Shown here in pieces: positions 53,316-64,000 of a stretch of DNA of 64,000 bases. How positions within the stretch are numbered: position 1 is the first letter of the stretch; each line of letters starts with the position of its first letter. A program made the translations under genes and the position numbers. The notes under the pieces were generated by a model. That model did not search any database. It worked only from the letters and a program-made list of their open reading frames with translations, and had not been told where the DNA came from. This DNA comes from Tillandsia leiboldiana. Lineage: Eukaryota > Streptophyta > Magnoliopsida > Poales > Bromeliaceae. The stretch spans positions 49,226,161 through 49,290,160 of the forward strand of contig CM055061.1 of assembly GCA_029204045.2 (NCBI GenBank). The letters run 5' to 3'.

Positions 53316-54686
53316 ATGGTACATGTCAAGGATACTGCCAAGCCTAAGAAGGCTAAGAAAGCGAAGAAGACTAAGGGTGATTCTGACACTGAATCAGAGA
53401 CGGAGTCGATTGACTGGGATGACATCGAAATCGAGGGAACTGTCCCTATTATCTCCAAAGGGAAAGCAACTGCTGAAGCTTCAAAGCCTACTGCAGCTGA
53501 AAAAGGAAAAGCCCCTATGGATCCAAATCCAGTTGGGACAAGAAGAAAAACCGGTGCAAGAAAACGAGGCAGTGCTCAAGGAATCTCCATCGAGCAACCA
53601 GTTGCTAGACAGCCTTCTCCACAAGACTTCATCAGCTCCGCAAGAATCAAGGATTTTGAGAAGAGGGAATGCATTGGCGAGAGATATGTCAATGTCAAAC
53701 CAATGAAGGAACGATCTGCAGTCTTTGGGATTTTGTTTGACCAAGTTGGTCTTGCTCAAATTTGCAACTTCCCTGAGACTACTGGGTACTGTCCACACTC
53801 AGTTCGAATGTTTTATCAGAACGCTGCAAGTCTGATTGATCACGATGATGGACGTCGAGAATTTCACACTTTGGTTAAAAATATCAAAATCAAAGTCACA
53901 CCCCAGCTGATTGGAGATGTGCTAGGTATGACAGCCAGAGCTGATGGACTCCATTACCTAAAAACTCAAAGCTTCAACGACAACTCCTGGAGAGTTGTAG
54001 TCAATGGAATTTGTGTTCCGGATACTGTGTCAACCGGAAATTCTGTTTTCTCTAAAGAGCTTCGACCAGAGTATCGGTATATAAACTTCATTGTCTGCTA
54101 CAACATTCTTCCCAACATGAATACGAAGGTTCTTCGATGGGACAGGATGTTATTCCTTTATCTTCTTGGAAACCCGGCCGCATTGATGGGAGCAAACTTG
54201 AATATTCCTTATCTCATTTGGTCAAGGATGGCGCGGTATGTGGAACACTCTCACCCCATGGAGAGACTACCATACCCAATGATAATCATGCGTATCCTCA
54301 AAAAGTTTAAAGTCGATACAAGCGCGAGCTCATACATGTACAGTTTGGGCACCATTAATGAGACAACAATTGTGAAGTCTCTCTCGACGAAGCCAGATGA
54401 TCCCATAATACCTCCTCACCGCCAACGAGCACAACAACAACAAGCAACAACCTCTACACCAGCAGCACAACCAGCACCTCCATCAACGTCTGATGATGAT
54501 GCGTCGGTTAGCTCAATCTTTAAGGAACAACAGCGACTCTCAAACGAGCAAGAACGCATGGCTACTGATTTCGCTGAAATGAGAGAGGATATCAAAGAAG
54601 TTAAGAAGGAACAAGCTTCTATGAACAAACGGATCAAGAAAATGTTTCAGAAGCTTGGATGTATCAGCTCCGACGACTCTGCATAA
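53316..54686 (+). CDS. Copia C2 ORF3 (env-like/ORF3 family), 456 aa, N-terminus lost to a stop
   Basis: Starts at the internal ATG 53316 (MVHVKDTAKPKK). An upstream in-frame ATG at 53280 aligns with the start of C1 ORF3, but TAG at 53292-53294 falls where C1 has a Trp codon (TGG). The hydrophobic N-terminal segment is therefore cut off. It has a Lys-rich start, an acidic stretch, the core (about 105-350: FEKRECIGERYVNVK, FPETTGYCPHSVRMFYQN, VTPQLIGDVLGM, VLRWDRMLFLYLLGNP, IWSRMARYVEHSHP), a Gln/Pro linker, a coiled coil (about 400-450) and a Ser/Asp tail. The core is conserved with C1 while the N-terminal third is not. A product from 53316 would probably not enter the secretory route. Confidence 0.82.
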   Translation: MVHVKDTAKPKKAKKAKKTKGDSDTESETESIDWDDIEIEGTVPIISKGKATAEASKPTAAEKGKAPMDPNPVGTRRKTGARKRGSAQGISIEQPVARQPSPQDFISSARIKDFEKRECIGERYVNVKPMKERSAVFGILFDQVGLAQICNFPETTGYCPHSVRMFYQNAASLIDHDDGRREFHTLVKNIKIKVTPQLIGDVLGMTARADGLHYLKTQSFNDNSWRVVVNGICVPDTVSTGNSVFSKELRPEYRYINFIVCYNILPNMNTKVLRWDRMLFLYLLGNPAALMGANLNIPYLIWSRMARYVEHSHPMERLPYPMIIMRILKKFKVDTSASSYMYSLGTINETTIVKSLSTKPDDPIIPPHRQRAQQQQATTSTPAAQPAPPSTSDDDASVSSIFKEQQRLSNEQERMATDFAEMREDIKEVKKEQASMNKRIKKMFQKLGCISSDDSA

Positions 54687-55380
54687 ACTTTTGTTTCTAA
54701 TCTTTCTTTTGCAGGTTTTTAAGTTTTTGTTATTATTCAGCTCTCACGTTTCTTTATTCTGATCTATTTAACTCTCCTTAAAATTTTTGTAATTTTGCCT
54801 TTATTTGTGACAAAAAGGGGGAGAGAGTTTAGATAGAACTTGAACAATGATGATGTGAATGTGTGAACATCAAGGTAAGTATCACTTCAACTTTGACTTT
54901 GGTGAAGGGTAAGTATCACAACTTTAGTTTTTATCTTGTGATTTGTTGCATGTTCCTACTAACTATTCGACTAACTATTTGGACATGTATTATTACTAAC
55001 AAGTTGTTTGATTACTAACAAAGCAAAGTTATGACATTTGGAATTTTATTGCTTAGAAGATATGTCAATGTTTGATTGTGATCTTATTACATATCTGAAT
55101 TACTCAATGTCATGGTGAGTATAAACTCTATCTCTGTTAGGTTTTGAATGCGAAATATTCTTGAGGTATCTAACGATCTCTTTTTGTCAAGAATGATTTC
55201 TTCGTGCAGAGAGTACAGATGTCTAAGTCTAGAGTCTGTTTTAGGAGTTTATATCTCATGTTTTTAAATTTTTGGATCTCTATTGTAAATTTTTGTTGTA
55301 TGGTGATAACAACAAAGATATCTTTTTGAATTTTCTTTAGTGGATCTGTGTTTTGTCATGAAACCGCCAAAGGGGGAGAT
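54687..55380 (+). other. Copia C2 non-coding 3' stretch and PPT
   Basis: Donor-like ATCAAGGTAAGTATC (54868) and GAAGGGTAAGTATC (54903). GTGACAAAAAGGGGGAGAG near 54806. The PPT AAAGGGGGAGAT ends at 55380, next to the LTR. No ORF. Confidence 0.8.
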
Positions 55381-56669
55381 TGTTACGGAATTTGAGTTGG
55401 CGTAGTTTCGTGAAAGGTTCAAGTCTTGAAGATTGAAGGTGAAGAAAGTTGGATCATTTAACTCAATCTCAAGAAAGAAGAATTCAAAAGGATCAGGTAT
55501 GTTTAACTAAAGATTATTGGTGATCCGAATACTTCTTGTAGTGTAGAAACACCTGGAAGAATTTTTAATTGCATAAAAATCAAAAACTGGTGTTCGGACA
55601 TGTTCAGGATCCGGATCAGAGCCAGCGATCCGGATCCCGAAGGTTGTTGTTTCATACATTACTTCAATCCGGATCGCAGCATCTCACGATCCGGATCCCG
55701 AACGTTGAGTTTTTCTGAATTGTATGAACGATCCGGATCAGGCATTCCGATCCGGATCCCGAACGATTGTTTTTCTGGAAACCGTCTTTCTTGCTACTGC
55801 AATCCGGATCGCCCAAATCCGATCCGGATCGCCGTCCGTAAAAATTCCAGAAATGTTAGGTTTTTGATTCTTATCTCCTTTCTAGGGTTTCTAACCTATA
55901 AATAGACCCTATGATTCATTTTTCTAGGGTAATCCAGATAATCCACATAGAGCCGTCATATTCAAATATCATTCTATACGGCCTAAGATCCACATATAGA
56001 GAAGAAAGGAAATCATTAGAAATTACTCTATATTTCTTCATCTATATTGATTAGTTTGATTCTAGGTTTTCATACTCATATCTTGAGTTGAATCAAACTA
56101 ATGAATACTTAGATGACATTTCCTATCTATCTTTGATCTAAGTATTCGGCGGATCATCACCACCCAAAAACAACGATTTATCCCAAAATCGGCGCGTGGA
56201 TTCGCGTGTCCTTGTGGATTCAAGGTTCAACCGCTCTCGTGGATTCGAAGCGAGGCACGTTCGTGGATTCGAAGGGTGCTACTGGGTGAAGACCGTGGAT
56301 TCGGTCGGACGTCGTGGATTCGACGTTGGACGCCGTGGATTTGGCGTTGGGCGCAGATCGTGGATTCGAGAAGCGTCGTGGAGCGAGCGGAGAAGATCCT
56401 CTAGGAGCGTATGGAAAAGGTTGAGTCGTAAGTGTGTACGGTAAATCACCTTGTACGTGTTTTAATTCTAGTGGATTTCGCCGTGTTATCGGTCCCGTGG
56501 TTTTTTACTCCGGTTTGGAGTTTTCCACGTAAAAATCTTGCGTGTTATTTTTATTTCCGCATTGGGTTTTTTATCGCAACGATTTTTGAGTGTTTATACG
56601 TTTACACCTATTCACCCCCCTCTAGGTGTTTCTTCCCCTATTTAGATCTATTTTACATATAACCCAACA
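55381..56669 (+). mobile_element. Copia C2 3' LTR
   Basis: TGTTACGG…ACCCAACA, 1289 bp. Palindrome array 55608-55830 (eight copies), TATA CTATAAATAG 55896-55905, hairpin array 56193-56369 (TGGATT loops on this strand). In one unit the stem reads ACGCCG/TGGCGT, a C-to-T change that keeps a G-U pair in RNA. Another unit (CTCTCG/CGAAGCG) has weakened outer pairing. Confidence 0.93.
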
Positions 56670-58970
56670 AATTTAATTGGGCACCAACCCCAGATTTATC
56701 AATTTAATTGGGCACCAACCCCAGATTATTTGTCGGAGAGACTAAAGTCTCCCCTCGTGCGCAAACACCTCTTTGATGCTTTTAACCTCTTCGCGGTGCT
56801 GGTGTGCTATTTTCAGCGGGCGCGAAGAGGTCCTCACGGCACCCACACTTTTGTGAGGAACACGGGTCATAAGAGACCACTCTTCCGGAAAAGTACACCC
56901 ATGCGGAGGCCAATCCGCCTGTGTACGTGCAGCATCCGAAAACGGATTTGCCGAGATCAGCGTGTCATGAGCACCTTCAATTGTTAGATAAAAACACAAT
57001 TATGCGAAAGGTTAAACTATCCATCTACTTTGTTAGATAAATTAAGAGCACTTTAATGACGATAGATGCACTTACTGCACTTGTTGCACTTATCGCAACC
57101 GTACCCACCTATTTGAAGAGAGATCGAAACACCCGAAGCCTTTGCGCACCCCCGCTGCGCGTCTGGACCTAATGAAAGTCCGCACGGATAACTATAGTCA
57201 AAAGCGTGTACTAACATCCGAAAACACAAGACCCAATTTACTATTTTCGACGGAAAAGTCAAACAAAACTCAATCCTCAACCGGTAGCCCACTCGGGACG
57301 TCAATGGTTAGACCAAGAATGCCCCGGCGGCGAAAATGATGAGAGAAGAGACCCGACGGCGCGCCCCCGACAATTTCGTCGAGGCGCGGAGCGTCGGCGA
57401 AATCGGCACCCAACAAAATAAAACAGTGACCAAAAAGATCCCAAGTTTCCATGCCAAGAAAACCGCGGAGATTGTGATCCCAACGGCGAAGACGGCGCTC
57501 AAAACGGTGGAAAAACGGACCCAAACGGAGCAAATGAACTTCGGGCTGTCGGTTGGTGCACGGGGGCAACCGTGCACCGGGTTCACGGCGTCAGGCGGCG
57601 GCGGCATGCGCCGGGTGCACGCAGGAGGCGTGCACCGCGCATCTCGGGCCGGGCCGGTGCACGAGCCGAGCGTGCACCGGGTCCTTGCCCTTCGGCCGCC
57701 TGTGCTTGCACCGGGTGCACGCATGAGGCGTGCACCGCGCGCCTTGGGCCGGGCCGGTGCACGAAACCGTGCACCGGGTCTGGTGCTTCCGAAGCTGCGG
57801 GCATGCACCGGGTGCACGCCTGAACCCGTGGACCGTGCTGTACGGACCAGCACAGTAAACCCTAATTTCGCGGTTTTCTTCGCCGTTTTCGCTCCCGTTT
57901 CGCGATTTCTTCTCCGTTTTCGCTCCCGTGCGACTCCGGCGAAGACCCCGCGACCATGGTAACGACGGCGGCGGCCTCCCGTTTAATAACGGCGGCGGCG
58001 GCCTCCCGTTAACCCACTATGTTCCAACGAAACATCCCCAAAAATCTCCGAATAAATCCGCGGTAAATCTAACGGCTAAACCGTTGATCCACGAACAACC
58101 AAAACATAAATCGGAACCCCGATCGAATTTTCGACCAAGTCCGATAAAAAGAAACCGACTAAAAATCATCGATTAAACTCGATAAAAAACCATCGATCAC
58201 CCTCGATCAAGAACGAGAATAAAACATGGATCAAAACCCGACGAAAATTCGCGATCGATTTACTAATTAATACGACCTTACGAGAACACGGAAAACCCCC
58301 GATTAATTCTACAAAAAGATTAACGACCACTAACCTCAATCTATCGGAATTAAAGAACCGATCTTGTTTCCTTTCGGCATTGGAGACCCGGATCCGCTCC
58401 CCGTAGACGATGGCGTCTCGTTCTCCGATCTCCGGCACGTGAATCAGGGCGATCGGGTTCCTCCGCTTCCTCCTTCTTTTCCTCTTTTCTCCTCCGGTTA
58501 GGGTTTCGTCTTTTCTTTTCTTTTTCTCTTCTCACCGATTAGGGTTTATATTTCTTTCTTTTCTTTTCTTTTCTTTAATCGGGATCCCTTATATAGTCGC
58601 ACTTTATCTCTAATTAATTTCTCTTTAATTGGTACGTAAGAGAATTATTATTTTCCGTCTGGGATAATTAATTAACTAATTAATTATCCCCTACGAGATA
58701 GCCCACCTTATCTCTAACGGGTGCAAGATATTTTGCACGGATCCCGATGCACGACTAATCACCGTATCACTTTGAATCCCGTTCCGGGGGATCCCGATAT
58801 CGGATTTCAGATCCGATCGCACCGTCGGCTTTCTTTTTCCGCGCTCTATCGCAGAAAAATACTAGCACCCCACAATGGCCAACTTTTAAGAATTGAATAA
58901 TTTTATTTCACTTAAAGGCTTAAATGACTACACGTAAGTCAAAAATACCCCGAAAGGCCGGATCACTACA
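56670..58970 (-). mobile_element. Y-family LTR on the minus strand, first 2.3 kb
   Basis: Reverse complement of 33659 to about 35960 of the Y LTR, ending CCGGATCACTACA at 58970 (LTR start TGTAGTG), then TCATA (58971-58975), matching 33399-33403. With 33404-33658 it makes one LTR lacking about 0.45 kb, which should be in the gap. It carries the GTGCAC hairpins (about 57545-57840) and TATA at 58589-58595. It is best read as a solo LTR; a full element cannot be excluded because of the gap. Confidence 0.88.
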
Positions 58971-59344
58971 TCATACTGCTAGGTTTGGATTTTGGACAGT
59001 GAAATGGCCAACGACCGATCGAGAGGGGACCGAAAACAGGGGTTACTATTCATTTTACTATTCATTTAAGTCGTGGGTCCCACTAGTTTTCTTGCTGATT
59101 TCCGGACGATTCGACCCTCGGATCAGCAAACGGTCTATACCATTTCCACTCGATTCGATGAGACGGTCGTACTGGCGACCTCAGATTTCTGAGATCAGAC
59201 TCGGATCGGAAAGGCGGAAATTGTGCTTCGGCAACTGTGCCAACCGTACACCGGTACACCCCACTAAGGTTAATTTTGTTTCCTCGCACACATTCGCACC
59301 TGAAAAACACTCTTTACACTAACACAATTTTCCTGAGTATTACA
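58971..59344 (-). mobile_element. Gypsy Z 3' LTR, part 2 (LTR start)
   Basis: After the TCATA duplication. On the minus strand the LTR begins TGTAATACTCAGG (59344) after AAGGTGTGAGTGA. Completes the LTR begun at 29779. Confidence 0.85.
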
Positions 59345-59355
59345 TCACTCACACC

Positions 59356-60050
59356 TTAAAAGAAGTTTCGTCCTCGAAACTTGAACACACCAGGAAACCC
59401 ATAAATGGGGAAAGTGCCCAACCATGTCCGACTTGCACTCCCAAAAGGCTTCGCGCCCCTCATGATCCGCTCGTTTCTCTCTGGCACTAGGAGAGATTGC
59501 AGTTTCCCCGCCGGGCGCTGACGTTCGGCTTTTACTCGATGACCGACCCAAAAGCGAGCCACGCGTTGTGTTACATCCCTTGTCAATTTAAGCCACCAAC
59601 AGTCTGCTATTGATCCGTCCTGCTACGTAATCGCGGTTACCGGTATGTCTCCTGTCTGACCCTTAACGCTCCACGCATCGACTGCTCCACTTGTCCCTCC
59701 GGAGTGATCTTGATTGGACGCATCGTTTCCTTGAGTTGCTTGGTCGTAAAGGCCCTAATCTCCCCCGCGATGCCCAAACTCACACCTTTGGAGTTTGGCC
59801 TACCCTCTCTGGTCCCTGAGGGTCTGAAAGGTCACCCGAAGACGCTCCTTGTCTGTACGCGAGTTGATCCAAGAAGGGTCTGAAAGTTCTGTTCATCAAA
59901 CCCATGGACGCCGCTGGGGCGTTCAAAAACCCACCCCCGAGGCAATGACATGCGAAACGCCCTAAAACTCTTGGCGAAACTCGGTGGTAACCCTGAAAGG
60001 GAAACTACCGGACTAATCCGCCCCAAGATTTCAGACTGACGACGGCTCGA
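59356..60050 (-). pseudogene. Gypsy Z pol, collapsed by deletions
   Basis: On the minus strand, pieces of pol appear in the right order but much shortened. RT around 60030-59859 (a frame reads NAPAASMGLMNRTFRPFLDQL, matching the Gypsy RT region after MPFGLT). A possible RNase H piece (…TKQLKE, about 59760-59708). Integrase zinc-region remnant (VKAERQRPAGKLQSLLVPE, about 59540-59470), then the pol end FRGRNFF (59356-59380). Cys codons of the zinc site are lost. Z cannot encode its own enzymes. Confidence 0.7.
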
Positions 60051-61335
60051 CCCGCCTGGCAACCCTACCGTCCCATCTCTCTTGATCGAAACTAACCTAA
60101 GTAAGCCTGCTCCTCGACTTGGGGTTCCCTGCTATGACGCCACTGGTTCGCGGACCACCTCTGACGGTGTTGAGCGGTCAGCAACCAAAGTCTTACGATG
60201 CGTCGAGGTGCCCCGGTCCTACCACCAAACCCGGACCAACGGCCCTTAAATGACCAAATTAACCCGACCACAAAAGGGGGAAACCACACTAATACCCTCA
60301 CAAAAACTCCAGGATGTGCCCATCCAACTAGCCGGGTCACCGCCTACGCGTAATCCTCCTTATTATGCCTTGGTCATGGGAAGCTGGCGGCAAAAACCCA
60401 GAAATACGGACCTACTCCCGTCTTAGCACTGAAGGGGTGCGACACTCTTGGTTAACCCCTACCGTTCGGTCCCAAACAATTGCCCCTCCAAGCACCGTGC
60501 ACTGAACCGAGCTGCATTTTGCTAGCCCCGGGGGTCTCCTTTCTCAACCCAAAGGAGAACCCCAAGACCCCACCTCGACGATTTCTACCACCATCGCAGT
60601 GTCTACAACAAAAAGCCGAACTATGGGTAACAACCGTAGGGGAAGCATCCTCATTCCCACCCATACCTTGTCCAAATGCAAAAGAATCGGTCGACTATCT
60701 GCTGTAACCTAAAACCAGTAGACCTAGAAGGTACAAATTTAGACAAGAGGCTCCCCACTTGCTCACGACCGACGAAGCGGCTGACTCACTAACAAACACC
60801 GGCGGATTACTCTACCACTAGTCGCCGTTACTAACGATGACCAGAACGTCGGCAGAAGAAGGGGTTCGGAAAAACAAAAGCCGGCGCAACGATCTGCTGT
60901 GATAGCAGCCGCACCAAGTGCAGGAACCCCGTCAGCAGGCCCACCGTGTCCCCTGTTGGTTGCTTAATCCATTGTTTCCTAGCAACCAACAAGACCCCGG
61001 TGGCAGCCGGCCTCGACCCCAGCCTCCAAACCAACACGACTAATCAAGCCAAAACAACACGACTACACAAGCACGCCGACCCAGCTAAACCGGGAAACAA
61101 AACTTAATCTGTACACACCCACAACACAAGTCAGCTCTAGACTTCGCTAGTATAGCACTCAACCAACTATCGAGAAAAGGGACTTATACTTCCCCCCCCC
61201 CCCCCCCCCCGATCACTCGCGTTCTACACTCCTATGCCCTACACATTTCATTCATTTGTAGCTAAGTGTGGTATCTCCGTGGATGTCGGACACTGACTGT
61301 TGTGATTGAAGAAAGTCTCTGATACCATCTTAATC
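60051..61335 (-). other. Gypsy Z interior, degenerate gag/leader region, with PBS
   Basis: No ORF with a recognisable domain. PBS TGGTATCAGAG on the minus strand at 61317-61327, 8 nt from the 5' LTR. A 19-base C run lies at 61192-61210 (G run in the sense strand). Gag should be here but could not be recognised. Confidence 0.65.
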
Positions 61336-64000
61336 TGTCACGCCCCGGCGGTTTATTTTAGCGGAAACAAGTTACAAAAAGGTATGTATTTTTTTTTTGA
61401 AAAACCTTCTTCCCCAGCGCGTGCCCAGATCCGCCGCATATAAAGGATCACTCTACAAACGGACAGAGTCTCCCCTGTATATGCACGGCGTCGCGGCTTG
61501 TACAATGTCCAAAAACGGGCAAACATTCAATCACAACAATTCAGGACAAACAACCATTCACAATTCACTGAATAAATCTTATGGCCGATCAGTTTGAAAG
61601 GATAAACCCACAATTATTGAAACGGCACCCACCCGGCACCCATATTTTGAAAACTCTTTTCGAAAGCAACATAAACTCAGGGGTTTTGGAAAACAGTGCC
61701 CACACGACACTTAGGTTTTGAAAGTAGTTTTCGCAATCTTTTCTTTTGTTTACTCTTTTATTTTCCAAAGCGGCCAACAGAGATGTAAAGAAAATAAACA
61801 ATTTAGTATTCACCATACCGACATCCACACCGACCCCACGAGGGTATCGAGAACCACACCACAGTCTACAAAAAGTAAATGGAATGCGAAAGAAGGAGAT
61901 AAAGTACTGTTTAGGTCTCCAGGGACCCATAACCTCTTGCCGCGGCCTCACCGTCGCCTAACTCTCCCCCCTGTAGGACCCTGTCGCAAAGTGGGAAGTC
62001 AGCGACTAAACAATAATGATAATAACAAAGCAGGGTAAAGAAATACGTCCAACCGTAGCCCATCCGGAGCAACCACCCTCGCAAAGGGAAAAGTAAAAAC
62101 GAACACCTGTAAACCTGCAATGCCCGATCCCGTCGGACAACTAAACCGACGGATCGCACCGCGCCCAAGTCGGACAACTAAACCGAATGGGTCGCACCGC
62201 TCCCAAGTCGGACAACTAAACCGAATAGGTCGCACCGCTCCCACGTCGGACAACTAAACCGACGGGTCGCACCGCTCACACCTTGGCGCATCCAAGCCCC
62301 ACAACTAAAGAGGCCCCACTCCGTCCTGTGGGTATACACGGGTCATTGACGACTTTTCCGGAAAAGCACACCCTTTGCGGTGGCCAAACCGCGGGTGCGC
62401 GTGTTGCTGCCTCGAGCATAGTAACAGGAGAACCGTACAAAATCAAGAACGAGAACCATAGCGACTAATGTCAACATGTAATCAGATAACAAGAACTATA
62501 GAGGCTATCATCTACATATAGTCAGATAACAAGAACCATAGAGACTATCATCTACATATAGTCGGATAACAAGACCCAAAGAGACTATCATCTACATATA
62601 GTCAGATAACAAGAACCATAGAGACTATCCACAATACCTCAATTAAATGCACAATTAGTGTTAATTACAAATGACGGAAATGCCATGCTAAGTCTCTAAA
62701 TAAAAACCCACCTGAATGTAGGCCGATCCCGAGCTCTCACTAGACTACTGGGCGGCTGGTGCTGAACAGCTGGGCCCTGAATATATAGAAACTGTAGTCA
62801 GGGCTAGACTCACTCATATCCATCCCGACAACACTATACACTAACATGCCGCAATACGGGGAACTTAGCCGAAACTAGGCTTAAACCGAAATTCCCGAAA
62901 ATTCCATTGAACCTCCAATCATGACCCACCAACGGTCTAAAAATATCTGAAATCCGTCAAACCTCACCTGCTGACCCTAAACATCATATCTTTGACTACT
63001 GTTTCGATCCGTTCTCTAAATCCGGGCAACGAAACTCAGCGTCGTAAGTTTCAGCGCGTCTGGTTTGACGAGACGGAACCCGTGCTCACGGGCTTGGGCC
63101 GACAAGAGGCCCGTATGCAAAGTCGGCCCATAATCATTCAAACCCTCAAATAACACTATGCTATTACAAATTAAATACTTAATCAAAATTAAAATAAAAG
63201 TGAGCATCATGCTCAGGGTACCCTACTGAGTCGAGGGCTCACCTTGGGCGTGTCGGAGACCGGCCGAAGCAGTCGCCGGAGAAACCCCAAAAAATGGCTC
63301 GAAGGCTCGGTTTGGCCCAGTCCGTCCCCTCTCGGTCAGCCTGCAAACGGAGGTGAGCACTAGTTAGCTCTGGGTGCCAGATGATGCTCGGGTCATGCCG
63401 GGTCGAGCGCCGATGGCCGGAGGTGGCGGCGGCCGAAGGCAAGCCCGAAGTGGGTGGCTCGGGTTGGATGACCGGAACAAGGAATGGAGTCACCCCGGGC
63501 CCAAAACAAAGATGACGGGGATCCTTTAATTAGTGTTTAGGTCCTACCTGTACGGGTGGCCGGAGCCCAGATCGTCGGAGCTGGCCGGAGGTGAAGATCG
63601 AAGCCGAACTCGGGTGCAATCCTAGAGATCGGAAACCCGACGTTAAAGATGCCATGCAAGGCCACCATCGACCTTAAAACGATGAAATAGACCTACCTGC
63701 ACCGTTGGCCGGGGTCTGGAGGCGACGGCGAGGCGCGGCGGCGGAGCTCGGTGGAGCTCTAATGGTCGTTAATGGCGGATTCCGGCCGGGTGGCTCCGGG
63801 CCGGTGCAACTTGGACCAGAAGCTCTGTCCCAACGCCACGGAGCTTGGTGCAGTGGTGGCCGGCGTCGGGAGGCCACGGCGGCGCCGGACGGCGGCGATC
63901 GGCCTAAGTAGAGGAAAGCCGGTTTCTCGGGCTGGCTCGTGCGGCTCGGATCTTCACCCGATCAACTTCAAACTTGGTGGACGTCTTGCAGTCGACCAGA
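61336..64000 (-). mobile_element. Gypsy Z 5' LTR (runs off the window)
   Basis: Starts TGTCACGCCCCGG next to the PBS and matches 29779-32443 base for base with scattered differences. It includes both tandem arrays (62132-62279, 62475-62629). More differences are visible than between the A LTRs, so Z is older. Predicted ORFs are mirrored in the other LTR but lack domains. Confidence 0.9.

Larger units (their letters stand above)
50590..56669 (+). mobile_element. Copia element C2 (A family), plus strand, 5' part lost in gap
   Basis: Contains the end of pol, the conserved block, a shorter internal array, the intron, ORF3, PPT and a 3' LTR (55381-56669, 1289 bp). It ends ATAACCCAACA and is followed by Y-LTR sequence (AATTT…). 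The gag, protease, integrase and 5' LTR are missing in the gap. More diverged from A than C1 is. Confidence 0.93.

Noticed and set aside
61192..61210. 19-base C run as a functional quadruplex site
   Set aside because: A single homopolymer in a degenerate element; length is also prone to sequencing error.
1..64000. Host genes, tRNA, rRNA or endogenous pararetrovirus
   Set aside because: All sizeable coding frames are Copia or Gypsy; no tRNA or rRNA signature and no pararetroviral movement or coat domain seen.

Overview
The window is plant nuclear DNA made almost entirely of nested LTR retrotransposons. I found no convincing host gene, tRNA, rRNA or CRISPR array. A flowering plant with a repeat-rich genome is inferred from plant-type primer binding sites (TGGTATCAGAGC, initiator-Met tRNA), Copia polyproteins of the SIRE/Maximus type with an extra 3' ORF, and chromodomain Ty3/Gypsy pol. 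The species cannot be named from this.

Layout, left to right. Gypsy element W (minus strand, coding largely lost) runs from before position 1 to about 24986. It is broken by a 2.9 kb solo LTR (S1, 377-3285), by a complete young Copia element (A, 4881-15804, one intact 1705-codon gag-pol) and by a gag-only Copia derivative (B, 17373-23765). Gypsy element V (same family as W) starts at 24987 with a 4.1 kb LTR. Gypsy element Z (minus) begins at 29779 inside V, and its second LTR leaves the window at 64000. Inside Z's first LTR sits a Y-family LTR on the minus strand (33404-33658 and 56670-58970, target duplication TCATA). Inside that sits a Y element on the plus strand (33659-42284 and on), with damaged gag and pol. 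Copia C1 (minus, 42285-50489) cuts Y's 3' LTR, and Copia C2 (plus, 50590-56669) cuts the minus-strand Y LTR. A 100-N assembly gap (50490-50589) joins C1 and C2 head to head and hides both of their 5' halves.

The Copia elements have an unusual regulatory layout. Each LTR has paired GATCCGGATC palindromes just upstream of a TATA box. The transcribed leader carries a run of small inverted repeats whose six-base loop is constant (AATCCA on the plus strand, UGGAUU in sense RNA of A) while the stems vary but stay complementary. A, C1 and C2 repeat the palindrome array, with a TATA-like site in A and C1, inside the element ahead of the env-like ORF3. A conserved intron of 380-384 bp follows. This suggests a separate spliced transcript for ORF3.

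Coordinates of LTR ends rest on TG...CA ends, target duplications, PBS and PPT seen by eye. Family names come from motif recognition without any search.
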